Assembly (NCBI GenBank): GCA_035633215.1 | Contig: DASQFI010000032.1 | Span: 186,001 to 250,000 of the forward strand | DNA: 64,000 bases | Reading direction: 5' to 3' | From: DASQFI01 sp035633215 | GTDB lineage: Bacteria; Acidobacteriota; Vicinamibacteria; Vicinamibacterales; SCN-69-37 | Shown here: positions 23,661 through 32,685 of the stretch, piece after piece | Position numbering within the stretch: the first letter of the stretch is position 1 | How the letters are laid out: the number at the start of each line of letters is the position of its first letter | Translations under genes and position numbers: made by a program | The notes under the pieces: model-generated | Told to the model about the DNA's origin: nothing | The model's database searches: none | What the model saw: only the letters and a program-made list of their open reading frames with translations

Positions 23661-24920
23661 CTACTTCTTGTAGACGGTCCCGCCCTTCATCACGAACACG
23701 ACGTTACGGAGCTTCGTGATGTCCTGCAGCGGATTCCCAGACACCGCCACGATGTCCGCCTCGAAGTTCGGCGCGAGCATGCCGATTTCCTTGTCGAGCC
23801 TCATCGACTCGGCGGCGAGCGACGTCGCGCTGATAATGCCGTCCATCGGCGACTGGCCTTCCTGCACGCGCGCGATGATTTCCCGCGCGTTCTGGCCGTG
23901 CGCGCCGGCGACCGCGTCGGTGCCGAGCGGCATCTTCACGCCCGACTTGAGCGCGCGGCCGAACATCTCGCCCTTGATGCCCACGGCTTTTTCCATGAAC
24001 GCGAAGCCCGCCTCGTCGTAGCTGCCGGTCCCGAGGAACTTGGCCTTGTTCTCGATGTAGTTCTGGAGCACGAGACCGATGTTGGGATCGAAGTAGGTCC
24101 CCGCGTCCTTCATCATCTTGAGCGCTTCATTGCTGGCGTACGCGCCGTGCTCGACCTGCGTGCACCCCGCCTTGACGACACGGATGATGGCTTCGGCCGC
24201 GTGCGCGTGCACCAGCGTGCGCAGGCCTTGGGCGTTCGCTTCGCCGCACACCGCGTCGAGCTGTTCCTGCGACATCGTCGGCGCGCCGCCCGTGCGGATG
24301 CTCTCGGACGCGAAGACTTTGATCAGATCGGCGCCGTCGGCCTTGAGCTGCCGCACGCGCTCGCGCAGCTGATCGGGAGTTGCCGGCCCGCCGCGCCCCC
24401 CGGCCTGCACCTGGCCGAGCGATGTCAGGATGCGCGGTCCCACCAGCTTGCCGGCCGCGATCGCGTCGCGCAGCGCCTTGTCGCCGCCATTGCCGACGTT
24501 CTGCACCGTCGTGAAGCCGGCCTCGAGCGTCGCCTTGAGGTTGGCGGCAATCGCGGCGTCGCGCTGCTCGGGCGTTTCGGCCGGCTGGCCGTCGCGTCTG
24601 CCGTAGAGGCCGTTCGGCTGGAAGTGCCAGTCGATGTGCGTGTGAACGTCGATCATGCCGGGCAGCAGCGTCGCGTCGCCAAGGTCGTGCGTCACCGGTC
24701 CCTGACGCTGATCGATTCTCACGATCTTCGTGCCCTGGACTTCGACGACGGCGTTCGTGAGGACCTTGCCTCGGCCGTCGATCACGCGTGCCGCGCGGAT
24801 CGTGATCGGCGACGAAGATGGCTGCTGCGCGACCGACGCGCGCCCCGTCAGGGCGCCGATGAGCACGAAAGGCAGTGCCGCGGCCGCGAAGCGGCACACG
24901 TTGGGGAAAAGCGCGGGCAT
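23661..24920 (-). CDS. Secreted amidohydrolase (imidazolonepropionase-like)
   Basis: 419 residues from ATG 24920, which follows GGAGG at good spacing (24926-24932). The signal peptide is FAAAALPFVLIGALTGRASVAQQ. Metal-site motifs of the amidohydrolase superfamily are present: IDVHTHIDWH, Lys in ADLIKVFASE, HAHAAEA, EHGAYA and LGTDA. Periplasmic members of this group in Acidobacteria are often annotated as prolidase-like or Xaa-Pro/N-acyl hydrolases; the substrate is unknown. The frame extends to 25028 only because the upstream repeat is open. It is transcribed in the same direction as the TonB receptor upstream, but a large repeat lies between them. Confidence 0.88.
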   Translation of the reverse strand: MPALFPNVCRFAAAALPFVLIGALTGRASVAQQPSSSPITIRAARVIDGRGKVLTNAVVEVQGTKIVRIDQRQGPVTHDLGDATLLPGMIDVHTHIDWHFQPNGLYGRRDGQPAETPEQRDAAIAANLKATLEAGFTTVQNVGNGGDKALRDAIAAGKLVGPRILTSLGQVQAGGRGGPATPDQLRERVRQLKADGADLIKVFASESIRTGGAPTMSQEQLDAVCGEANAQGLRTLVHAHAAEAIIRVVKAGCTQVEHGAYASNEALKMMKDAGTYFDPNIGLVLQNYIENKAKFLGTGSYDEAGFAFMEKAVGIKGEMFGRALKSGVKMPLGTDAVAGAHGQNAREIIARVQEGQSPMDGIISATSLAAESMRLDKEIGMLAPNFEADIVAVSGNPLQDITKLRNVVFVMKGGTVYKK

Positions 24921-24956
24921 GAGAGTCCTCCGGAAGGCTGGGAGGGTAACACGGTG

Positions 24957-25109
24957 GGGAAGGGCAGAGGGCAAAGGGCAAAGGGCAAAGGAAAGGGTAA
25001 AGGGCAGAGGGGCGGAACCCTGACGCATTTGTGCCCTCCTCTTGCCTTGACCCTTTGGCCCTCCCTTTGGCCCTCCATTTTGCCCTTTGCCCTCTGCCCT
25101 TTGCCCTTC
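24957..25109. repeat. Inverted heptamer array (GGGCAAA type)
   Basis: The left arm has GGGCAGA, GGGCAAA (three times), GGAAA, GGGTAAA, GGGCAGA. The right arm 25031-25109 has CCCTTTGGCCCT and TTTGCCC units in reverse complement. The spacer is only ~20 nt. It occupies nearly all of the gap between the TonB receptor stop and the amidohydrolase start, ending 4 nt from the receptor stop. Confidence 0.9.
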
Positions 25110-25113
25110 TATC

Positions 25114-28100
25114 TCACCATCCCACTCGCACGAGCAACTGCAGCAGCCGCGGGAACCCGCCCTCCTGCGTCACGCGACCGAAGGCGGTCGCGCCGAGACG
25201 GTTCTCGGGTCCGAGGAAGTTCGGATCGGCAAAGGCGTTGATGATCTCGGCGCGGACCATCAGCGTCTTGCGGCCGCCGACCGACTGGGTCTTTTGAATG
25301 GCGATGTCCCAGTTCTTCTTGAACGGCGTGCGCTGCCGGGCGTCTGTGCGCGGCGCGTCGCCGAGCGTGAACGGCGCCGGGTTGGTCCAGGCCGCCGGGT
25401 TGAACCAGTTGGTCAGGCAGTTGCAGGCCGGGTCGAAGTGATCCTCTGCGCTCCCTGACGTCGACGGGTCTGTGCCGGTGAGGTTCGGTCGCTGCACGGT
25501 TTCCGTCAAGCCCGAGTTGTTCGAGTTCATGACGATCAGGTTCGGGAACCCCGCCTGGTACGCGCCGACGCCAGTCACGGCCCAACCGCCGAGCAAGGCG
25601 TTCATCACGCCGGTGCGATCGAGCCACCGCTTGCCCTCGCCGAACGGCAGCTCGTACGTCACGCTGATGTTCAGCCGGTGCGGCGTGTCGAGCACGCCGT
25701 ACGCGTATTCGCCGTCCAGGTTGTAGGCGTTGAGCGGCCGCGCCCGCGCGTTGCTGTTGCTGCCGAAGTAGTTGACCTCGCCAAACAGGTTGTCCTTGTT
25801 GACGCTGTACGTGTAGTTGACGTTCGCGCCCCACCCGGCCGAAATCCGCTTGTTGAACTTGAGGACCATCGCGTGATAGCGCGCCTTGCCGGCGCTCACC
25901 TGGTGCGCGTGGACATCACCGAACTGCGGATACGGACGTAGGAGCTGACCGCGGGCCATGGTCGTCTGGCGGCTGAACGCCCCGAACGCGGAATTGCCGA
26001 AGAACGGGTTCGGCACCTGTTCCAGCAGTGCCGTGCCGAGCGACAGGTACCTGGGATCGAGTTGATTGATGTTGACGGTGTTGGAGTTCGTGCCGCCCAC
26101 CGACAGCCTCTCGGACCGGCTTCCCAGATAGCCGACCGACACCGACATATCGCTTCTCAGCTCGCGTTGGACATCGACGGAGAACTGATGGACGTAGGCC
26201 GATTCCCGGAACTGATCGACGAAGTGCACCGAGCCGCCCGCGCCGGTCCGAAGCCCCAGAGCGCTGCCCACCGGCTGCTCGATGCCGTTGGGGAAGGGGT
26301 TGGTCAACGAGCAGCCCGCGCACGGCGTGAGACCGCCGTCGTTGCTGGCGAAGTAGGTGGTGACCGCCGTGAACCCTCGAGTGCCCAGCCGGTTCTCGTT
26401 CGGGAAGGCGTACTGGTTGGGCGCAAAGAAGAGCCCGTAGCCTCCGCGAACAACCGTGCGCGGATTGAGCGAGTACGCCACCCCGACGCGTGGGGCAAAT
26501 TTCGTCTTGGACGGATCGCTCTGATGAGTCGGATAGCCATCCTCACCGGCGTACATCAGGCCGCCTTTCAGCTCCAGCGGCGTGCCATCGGGCCGCAGCG
26601 CGCCGGGAATCTGAATCGGGAAGGCTCGGTCGCGGTCGAAGCCGACCGTGAGTTTGTTGTCGCGCTCCTGCAGTCCCTGCTCGAACTCATATCGGAGGCC
26701 AAGGTTCACCGTCAGGTCCCGCGAGAAGCGGTAGTCATCCTGCACGTATCCCGCGTAGTAGCGAATGTAGAAGTCGTTGGGTGCCCCCACTGTGACGTCG
26801 CCGCTGTCCGGGTACCCGAGCAGGAAGCTGGCGAGCGCGTGGGCGGTCGTGCCGCCCGTCAGCGGGTTGGGTCCCCGGGTAAAGGCCGGCGAAAACTCAA
26901 AATTGCCGCTGGGTTGGCCGAACGCCGTCAACTTCATCCCGATCACCCGGTACTCGGCGCCGAGCTTGATCGTGTGACTCCCGAAGAACCGGGACATGTT
27001 CGCGTTCAGGTTGTGCGAGTAATAAGTCGTGTCCTGTGGGTCCCGATCGCCAAACGTATCGAAGTTCTGGCTGCCGTAGCCCTGCACGTTGATCGATGGG
27101 AATTTCTTCAACGGAATCAGCGCGAGGTAGCTCGGCGCGAAGTTCAGCGTCGCCGGATCGAACGCGTTCGGCACGTCATCGTCGATGAACTGCGTGAAGC
27201 CGTAGCGAAAATTCCAGACCGTGGTCTGGTTCGGCATCCAGAGCGAATTCACGATCGCGGCGTGGACGGTGCGCAGGAGCAGCCCCTCGCCGGGATCGCC
27301 CGCGTTCTCGCCGAGCGTCTTCCCGTAAAACCGCGACTCCGGCTCTTCCGAGTCGTACCAGTTGTACATCCCGGAAATGTTGAGCTTTTCATTGATGCGG
27401 TGATCGAGCTTGACGGTCGCCTGGTTGGCCCGATCGATCAGCTCCGCGACCGCCGGCCGTGAGTTGCCGGACGTCGGCGGCGGCAGATACGTCATAACGG
27501 CTCTGGCGACCGGGTTGATCCGGCCATCCGGAATGCGGTTGTTGTCGAACGGCTGTCTCGTGCAGGTACCGGCCGCATCGCAGGTCGTGGTCAACGGATC
27601 GAAAATGGTGATGCCGCTCTGTGAGAAGTCGCCTCGCCGCTCGAGATCGGTGGGCAGGAAGAGCACGGCGCTGCGCGACGTCTTCGTCTTATAGCTCTCG
27701 GTGGTGGCCCAGAAGAACGTCCGGTTCGGGATGATCGGCCCGCCGACGGCGCCGCCGTACAGCCAGAAGTAGTTGTCCGGCTTCGGGAGGCTCCGCGCGA
27801 AGAAGAACTTGCCCTGCGCCCACTCCGGCCGGTTCTGCATCAGCCCGCTGCCGTGCCACACGTTCGAGCCGGACTTGCCGACCGTGTTGAAGACGCCGCC
27901 GCCGGTCCGGCCCATCTCCGCGTCGTAGGTGCTGACCTGGACCTTCACCTCTTCGACGGCTTCGATCGAGGGGATGAAGGTGGCGCGGTTGCGCATGTCG
28001 GTGATCGACACGCCTTCCAGCGTGTAGTTGTTCGCGCGCCGCGGTCCGCCGCCGAGCGAGAGCAGCGACGAGTTCGTCTGATCCTGCTGCCGCACGAACT

Positions 28101-28623
28101 GCGGGTCGCCGCTCGGCACGACGTTCGGAGTCGTGATCGCGAGGTAAAAGGCATTGCGGCCGGCCGTCGGCAGCGTGGCGAGGGTCGTGGCGTCGAGCGA
28201 CGAGGCGACCGACGCCGTCGCCGTGTCGATCATCGGCGTGCGGCCGACGACGGTCACTTCGGCCGCCAGGACGCCCACCTCGAGCGTGACGTCCAGCACG
28301 ACCGTCTGTTGCGGACTAACCCGCAAACCTTTTTCCTCGCGGGTTCTGAAGCCCTGCATCGAGACGCGCAGGCTGTACGTGCCGGGCGGAACATTCGTAA
28401 AGACGTACTCACCCACTTCGTTGCTGGTCGTCGTCCGCCGCGCGTTCGTCGCTTCGCTGATGAGCGTGACTTCCGCCTTCGGCACCACACCGCCCGGATC
28501 GTGGACCGATCCGCGGATCCCGCCCAGATACGTCTGTGCTTCGGCACTCGTGGCGCCGGCGAGCATCACGAGGAGCACACCGACCACCAAACCCGCCAAC
28601 TTGTGAACCTTCGTGTCAGTCAT
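25114..28623 (-). CDS. TonB-dependent receptor with N-terminal carboxypeptidase-regulatory domain (Oar-like)
   Basis: 1169 residues from ATG 28623, preceded by AGGAGGG. The signal peptide is LAGLVVGVLLVMLAGATSAEAQ. The carboxypeptidase-regulatory domain (~residues 30-115) has GGIRGSVHDPGG and TSNEVGEYVFTNVPPGTYSLRV. The plug domain has PTAGRNAFYLAITTPN and YTLEGVSITDM, and a very long beta barrel ends in LLQLLVRVGW with a terminal aromatic residue. This layout is the large Oar-like family abundant in Acidobacteria, which imports oligosaccharides, peptides or metal complexes. The barrel does not reveal the substrate. The amidohydrolase downstream might act on the imported compound. Confidence 0.92.
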   Translation of the reverse strand: MTDTKVHKLAGLVVGVLLVMLAGATSAEAQTYLGGIRGSVHDPGGVVPKAEVTLISEATNARRTTTSNEVGEYVFTNVPPGTYSLRVSMQGFRTREEKGLRVSPQQTVVLDVTLEVGVLAAEVTVVGRTPMIDTATASVASSLDATTLATLPTAGRNAFYLAITTPNVVPSGDPQFVRQQDQTNSSLLSLGGGPRRANNYTLEGVSITDMRNRATFIPSIEAVEEVKVQVSTYDAEMGRTGGGVFNTVGKSGSNVWHGSGLMQNRPEWAQGKFFFARSLPKPDNYFWLYGGAVGGPIIPNRTFFWATTESYKTKTSRSAVLFLPTDLERRGDFSQSGITIFDPLTTTCDAAGTCTRQPFDNNRIPDGRINPVARAVMTYLPPPTSGNSRPAVAELIDRANQATVKLDHRINEKLNISGMYNWYDSEEPESRFYGKTLGENAGDPGEGLLLRTVHAAIVNSLWMPNQTTVWNFRYGFTQFIDDDVPNAFDPATLNFAPSYLALIPLKKFPSINVQGYGSQNFDTFGDRDPQDTTYYSHNLNANMSRFFGSHTIKLGAEYRVIGMKLTAFGQPSGNFEFSPAFTRGPNPLTGGTTAHALASFLLGYPDSGDVTVGAPNDFYIRYYAGYVQDDYRFSRDLTVNLGLRYEFEQGLQERDNKLTVGFDRDRAFPIQIPGALRPDGTPLELKGGLMYAGEDGYPTHQSDPSKTKFAPRVGVAYSLNPRTVVRGGYGLFFAPNQYAFPNENRLGTRGFTAVTTYFASNDGGLTPCAGCSLTNPFPNGIEQPVGSALGLRTGAGGSVHFVDQFRESAYVHQFSVDVQRELRSDMSVSVGYLGSRSERLSVGGTNSNTVNINQLDPRYLSLGTALLEQVPNPFFGNSAFGAFSRQTTMARGQLLRPYPQFGDVHAHQVSAGKARYHAMVLKFNKRISAGWGANVNYTYSVNKDNLFGEVNYFGSNSNARARPLNAYNLDGEYAYGVLDTPHRLNISVTYELPFGEGKRWLDRTGVMNALLGGWAVTGVGAYQAGFPNLIVMNSNNSGLTETVQRPNLTGTDPSTSGSAEDHFDPACNCLTNWFNPAAWTNPAPFTLGDAPRTDARQRTPFKKNWDIAIQKTQSVGGRKTLMVRAEIINAFADPNFLGPENRLGATAFGRVTQEGGFPRLLQLLVRVGW

Positions 28624-28922
28624 GGTGAGAGCCCTCCTGTGAATGCGACGCCCCACCGACGCGAGGGGAGACCGTGCGGGTGCGAGCGCATGACTACGTC
28701 GTGATTCCCAGACCGAAACGAGCTTCGTCGTAGAGACGAATGAGGGAATGCCGAGCGGCTTCTTAGGATGCCGGGCCATGTCGAGACCCGCGCGGAGACT
28801 CCCGGGAATCGTCCGCGCAAGAATGCCCTGATGTGCCTTGAGGTTGAACCGGCTGGCATCTTAGGCATACTGGCGGTTAGTACGCAAGTAGAGCCAGGCT
28901 CGACCGTTTATGATGTCGCCCG

Positions 28923-29897
28923 GTGCGACTTGTCTTCCTCGGTTGCGGCTTCATCACGGAAGTCCACAGCCGCCACCTGAAATCGTTCACTCCGGACATC
29001 GTTCGCGGGTATGCGAGCCGCGATCCCGCGAGGGCCGCGGCGTTCAGCCGGCAGTACGGCGGGGAAGGAACCTACGCCAGCTACGACGCGGCGATTGCCG
29101 ATCCGAAGGTGGATGCGGTCGTCGTGGCCGTCCCGCCGCGATTTCATCTCGATCTGACGCTCCGGGCGCTCCGCGCGGGCAAACACGTCCTCGTCGAGAA
29201 GCCCGCCTTCGTCCGCATGGCTGACTACGAGGCGGTCCTGGCCGAGCGCGATCGCGCGAAGCGCGTCGTCATGGTCGGCGAGAACGACCACTACAAGCCG
29301 CTCGCCGTGAAGTTGCGACAGCTTCTGGCCGATGATGCGATTGGGGAGATGGTGTTCGGGCACTTCGTGACGATCGCGCGCCGCCTGAAGACCGCCGGCG
29401 ACTGGCGCAATGACGAAGACATGGCGGGCGGCGACGCGTTTTTCGAAGAAGGCATTCACTGGCTCCACCTCGCCGGCAGTCTCGGTCCCAGAATCACGAC
29501 CATCCACGGCTACCGTCCTGTGCTGACGGCGGCGAACGACGACCCGAACGATCGACGGGCGAAGAGCATGCTCGTCGCGTTCCGATACGACAACGGAGCG
29601 GTCGGCGCGCTCTATTACTCGCGCGAGGTGCCGTCGCTCTTTCGCGGACTGCGGTTGTCAAAGCTGTACGGCCGGAAGGGCATCATCTCCTTCGAGTCGA
29701 ACGGGAGTGTGATTCTGGTGCGCGGGCAGGGGCTGCCGCGGCTGATCGTTCCTGGCCTCCGCGACATCCGAGGGTATCGCGCGATGTATCGTGACTTCAT
29801 CGGCGCCATCCGCGACGGGCGGGCCCCGGAGATGTCGCTCGAGCGGGCGATCGAGGATCAGCGGCTGATGGATCAGGTGTACGCGCGGTTACAGTAG
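28923..29897 (+). CDS. Gfo/Idh/MocA-family oxidoreductase
   Basis: 324 residues. The N-terminal Rossmann fold (MRLVFLGCGFITEVHSRHL) has the G-x-G-x-I pattern, then VVVAVPPRFH and GKHVLVEKP with the catalytic-dyad Lys. The C-terminal GFO_IDH_MocA fold follows. Members oxidise or reduce sugars and cyclitols with NAD(P). The start is GTG 28923. A TATGAT box (28909-28914) lies 8 nt upstream, suggesting a leaderless mRNA. Its stop overlaps the GTG of the GMC gene by one base, so these two redox enzymes are coupled. Confidence 0.88.
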   Translation: MRLVFLGCGFITEVHSRHLKSFTPDIVRGYASRDPARAAAFSRQYGGEGTYASYDAAIADPKVDAVVVAVPPRFHLDLTLRALRAGKHVLVEKPAFVRMADYEAVLAERDRAKRVVMVGENDHYKPLAVKLRQLLADDAIGEMVFGHFVTIARRLKTAGDWRNDEDMAGGDAFFEEGIHWLHLAGSLGPRITTIHGYRPVLTAANDDPNDRRAKSMLVAFRYDNGAVGALYYSREVPSLFRGLRLSKLYGRKGIISFESNGSVILVRGQGLPRLIVPGLRDIRGYRAMYRDFIGAIRDGRAPEMSLERAIEDQRLMDQVYARLQ

Positions 29898-31468
29898 TGC
29901 CTGGCGTGACGCAACACGAACAGTTCGACGTCGTCATCATCGGGAGCGGCGCCGGCGGGGGAACCATGGCGCACGCGCTCGCCGGCACCGGCGCGCGCAT
30001 CCTGGTCATCGAGCGCGGCGACGTCGTGCCCAGCGAAGAGGAAAACTGGAATCCTGCCGCGGTCTGGGAGCAGCTGCGCTATCGCACCACCGAGCGCTGG
30101 CTCGACGGCGAGGGCCGCGAGTTTCGGCCGTACATGCACTACGTCGTCGGCGGGAACTCGAAGTTCTGGGGCGGCGTGCTGTACCGCATGCGTCGCGAGG
30201 ATTTCGAGGCCATCGAGCACGTGGACGGCGTCTCGCCCGCCTGGCCGATCTCGTACGACGCGCTCGCGCCCTACTACGAACGCGCCGAGCAGCTGTATCA
30301 CGTGCACGGGCAGCACGGCGTCGATCCGACGGATCCGCCGCGCGGGCCGTTTCCCTATCCGCCGATTGCCCACCAGCCGCGAATGGAGCAGATTGTCGAG
30401 TCGCTCCGCGCCCAGGGTCTGCACCCGGCCCCGCTGCCGCTGGGGCTGCTGCGACCGGGGGAGCCCGGGGGCTGCGTGCTGTGCCGCACCTGCAACTCGT
30501 TCCCGTGCCGCATCCGCATGAGAAGCGACGCGGAGACCTGCGGCGTCGCGCCGGCCCTCTCGCATCGGAACGTGACGATGTGGACCAATACCTGCGCGGA
30601 TCGGCTGCTGACCGATGCCGGCGGCACCCGGATCACCGCGGTAGAGATCGTCCGGGATGGCGACCGACGACGGATCGAGACGCCGCTCTGCATCGTGTCG
30701 TGCGGCGCCGTCAACTCCGCCGCGCTCCTGCTGCGCTCGACCAGCGATCGGCACCCACAGGGCCTCGCCAACTCGTCTGGGCTCGTCGGCCGCCGCTACA
30801 TGGCGCACCTGGCGACGATGATGCAGGCCGTCGGGTGGCGAAAGAATCTGGATGGCTTTCAGAAGACGCTGGCCATCAACGATTTCTACTTGCACGGGCC
30901 GGACACGCCGTTTCCGCTGGGCCAGATCCAGTCCCAGGGGCGGACGCACGCGGTCATGGCCAAAGCGGTCGGCGATACCTGGATCTACAAGGGCATCGAG
31001 ATGCGCCACATCCCGCTCTGGGCGTACGAAGAATGGGTCTCGCGCGCGACCGACTGGTTGGCGATGACCGAGGATCTCCCGATGCCGGACAGTCGCGTCA
31101 CGCTGGCGCCGGACGGCCGCATCGTGCTCGACTATCGCCCGAACAACCTGCGCGCGCACGCGATGCTGGTCGAGGAGCTGCGCCGGATCCTGGCACGTCT
31201 CGGCCTGTGGTCGCCGCGGGTGTTCGCGCATTCGGTCGGCGTGCGCAATACGACCCACCAGTGCGGCACGCTGGTGTTCGGCACCGACCCGCGCTCGTCG
31301 GTGCTCGACCCCTTCTGCCGCGCGCACGATGTCGAGAATCTGTTCGTCGTCGATGCGTCGTTCTTTCCGTCGTCGGCGGCGGTGAATCCGGGGCTGACGA
31401 TCGCCGCGCAGGCGCTGCGAGCGGCCGATCACATCAAAGCGCACGACCTTACGCACGACCTTACGTAG
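29897..31468 (+). CDS. GMC-family oxidoreductase
   Basis: 523 residues. FAD-binding VVIIGSGAGGGTMAHALAGTGARILVIERG at the N terminus; GGNSKFWGGVLYR; and the C-terminal GMC domain with HQCGTLVFG and VVDASFFPSSAAVNPGLTIAAQALR. A cysteine cluster CVLCRTCNSFPC near residue 195 is typical of the bacterial choline-dehydrogenase/gluconate-2-dehydrogenase-like branch. It oxidises an alcohol, probably of a sugar or cyclitol, judging from the adjacent Gfo/Idh enzyme. The C-terminal ALTHDLT-like tail comes from a 13-nt duplication (ACGACCTTACG twice). No Tat signal is visible, so it is probably cytoplasmic. Confidence 0.88.
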   Translation: MPGVTQHEQFDVVIIGSGAGGGTMAHALAGTGARILVIERGDVVPSEEENWNPAAVWEQLRYRTTERWLDGEGREFRPYMHYVVGGNSKFWGGVLYRMRREDFEAIEHVDGVSPAWPISYDALAPYYERAEQLYHVHGQHGVDPTDPPRGPFPYPPIAHQPRMEQIVESLRAQGLHPAPLPLGLLRPGEPGGCVLCRTCNSFPCRIRMRSDAETCGVAPALSHRNVTMWTNTCADRLLTDAGGTRITAVEIVRDGDRRRIETPLCIVSCGAVNSAALLLRSTSDRHPQGLANSSGLVGRRYMAHLATMMQAVGWRKNLDGFQKTLAINDFYLHGPDTPFPLGQIQSQGRTHAVMAKAVGDTWIYKGIEMRHIPLWAYEEWVSRATDWLAMTEDLPMPDSRVTLAPDGRIVLDYRPNNLRAHAMLVEELRRILARLGLWSPRVFAHSVGVRNTTHQCGTLVFGTDPRSSVLDPFCRAHDVENLFVVDASFFPSSAAVNPGLTIAAQALRAADHIKAHDLTHDLT

Positions 31469-31481
31469 GAGACACGCTTCC

Positions 31482-31994
31482 GTGAAAGCACGATCGTTCA
31501 GCCATGTCGGCCTCACGGTCTCGGATTTCAATCGGGCCGTGCGCTTCTATTGGGACGTCTTCGGATGTCCGCTCGTCGGCGTGGCGGACACGCCGTCCGA
31601 ACGCGTAAGGACGTTCTTCGGCGTGGACGCGCCGGCGCCGACGTGCAAGATCGGCTGGATTCGCGTGCCCGGCGGCGGCGTCCTCGAGATCTTCGAGTTC
31701 CGGCCGGCCGAGCCGACCGTTCCGGTGCGGTGGAATCGCATCGGGCTCACGCATTTCTCGTTCAACGTGCGGAACACCCAACGCTGGTACGACTATCTCG
31801 TCAGCAAGGGCGTCGAGTGCGTCAGCAAGCCGGAGCGATCGCCGCGCGGCCACTCGTTCTTTTTCGCGCGCGACATGGACGGCAACCTGATCGAGATGAT
31901 GGACCTGGGCTACATGTACTACGTGCTCGGGTGGCTCGGCGCGCTGGGGGGCTGGCTGTTCCGGCGGGGCATGTACAAGCCGTACTACACGTAG
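31482..31994 (+). CDS. VOC-family (glyoxalase/dioxygenase-like) protein
   Basis: 170 residues with two beta-alpha-beta-beta-beta modules. Candidate metal ligands are His in SFSHVGLTVSDF, Glu in VLEIFEF, His in LTHFSFNV and Glu in GNLIEMMDL. VOC enzymes include lyases, epimerases and ring-cleaving dioxygenases; the reaction is unknown. The start is GTG 31482. It follows the GMC gene by 13 nt and precedes the hydrolase by 12 nt, so the four genes from 28923 form one operon. The C terminus has an extra hydrophobic segment (YYVLGWLGALGGWLF), uncommon for the family. Confidence 0.82.
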   Translation: MKARSFSHVGLTVSDFNRAVRFYWDVFGCPLVGVADTPSERVRTFFGVDAPAPTCKIGWIRVPGGGVLEIFEFRPAEPTVPVRWNRIGLTHFSFNVRNTQRWYDYLVSKGVECVSKPERSPRGHSFFFARDMDGNLIEMMDLGYMYYVLGWLGALGGWLFRRGMYKPYYT

Positions 31995-32006
31995 GTTGGC
32001 CACCCC

Positions 32007-32672
32007 ATGAGCGCAGTCGGCCACGCCATCTACCTCCACGGCTTCGCATCATCGCCGGTGTCATCGAAGGCGGTGCGGTTCGAGCGCGAGCTCGCCCGCC
32101 ACGGCGTGTCATTCGGCTGTCCCGACTTCAACCGGCCGTCATTCGAAGACCTGACAGTCACGCGGATGCTCGATCAGACGCGCGCCGCGGTCCGCGCGGC
32201 TGTCCGCGGTCCGGTCGCGCTCATCGGATCGAGCCTGGGCGCCTTTGTGGCGCTGCAGGCCGCTGCGCAGAATGCCGCCGCGGGCGACCGGCCCGTGATC
32301 GATCGGCTGGTCCTGCTCGCGCCCGCCATCGACGTGCTCGCCGGTCCGCAAGATGCGGACATCGGTCAGTGGCGCCGCGACGGCCGCCTCCGCATCTTTC
32401 ATCACGCGTGGAACGAATATCGCGACGTGGGATTCGCGCTTTATCAGGACGCCGAGCAATACGACGCCTTCAACCTGGTCCTCCCGCTATCGATGCTGGT
32501 TTTTCAGGGCAGGCAGGACGATTCGCTCTCGTCGGAGCTGGTCGAACGCTGGGCCCGCGCGCGGCCGAACGTCGATCTCCGGATGGTCGACGACGGACAC
32601 CAGCTCAGCGCGTCGATTGACGAGGTCTGGACGGCGAGCGAGAAGTTTTTCGGTTTGGGCCCGTTGAGCTAA
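32007..32672 (+). CDS. YqiA/UPF0227-like alpha/beta hydrolase
   Basis: 221 residues. AIYLHGFASSPVSSKAVRF is the oxyanion-hole strand typical of YqiA-type esterases. The nucleophile Ser is in LIGSSLGAFVAL, the acidic residue in VFQGRQDDSL and the His in VDDGHQLSA. The natural substrate is unknown, probably short acyl esters. It is last in the four-gene operon and converges on the ADOP permease. Confidence 0.82.
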   Translation: MSAVGHAIYLHGFASSPVSSKAVRFERELARHGVSFGCPDFNRPSFEDLTVTRMLDQTRAAVRAAVRGPVALIGSSLGAFVALQAAAQNAAAGDRPVIDRLVLLAPAIDVLAGPQDADIGQWRRDGRLRIFHHAWNEYRDVGFALYQDAEQYDAFNLVLPLSMLVFQGRQDDSLSSELVERWARARPNVDLRMVDDGHQLSASIDEVWTASEKFFGLGPLS

Positions 32673-32685
32673 AGAAGCTGGCCGC

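Noticed and set aside
23568..25241. A 557-codon plus-strand frame opposite the amidohydrolase
   Set aside because: Shadow frame that runs through a repeat array; the opposite strand has an SD, a signal peptide and complete metal-site motifs.
29897..31468. Tat-exported gluconate-dehydrogenase-like GMC subunit
   Set aside because: The N terminus begins directly with the FAD fold and has no twin-arginine signal; no cytochrome subunit is adjacent.
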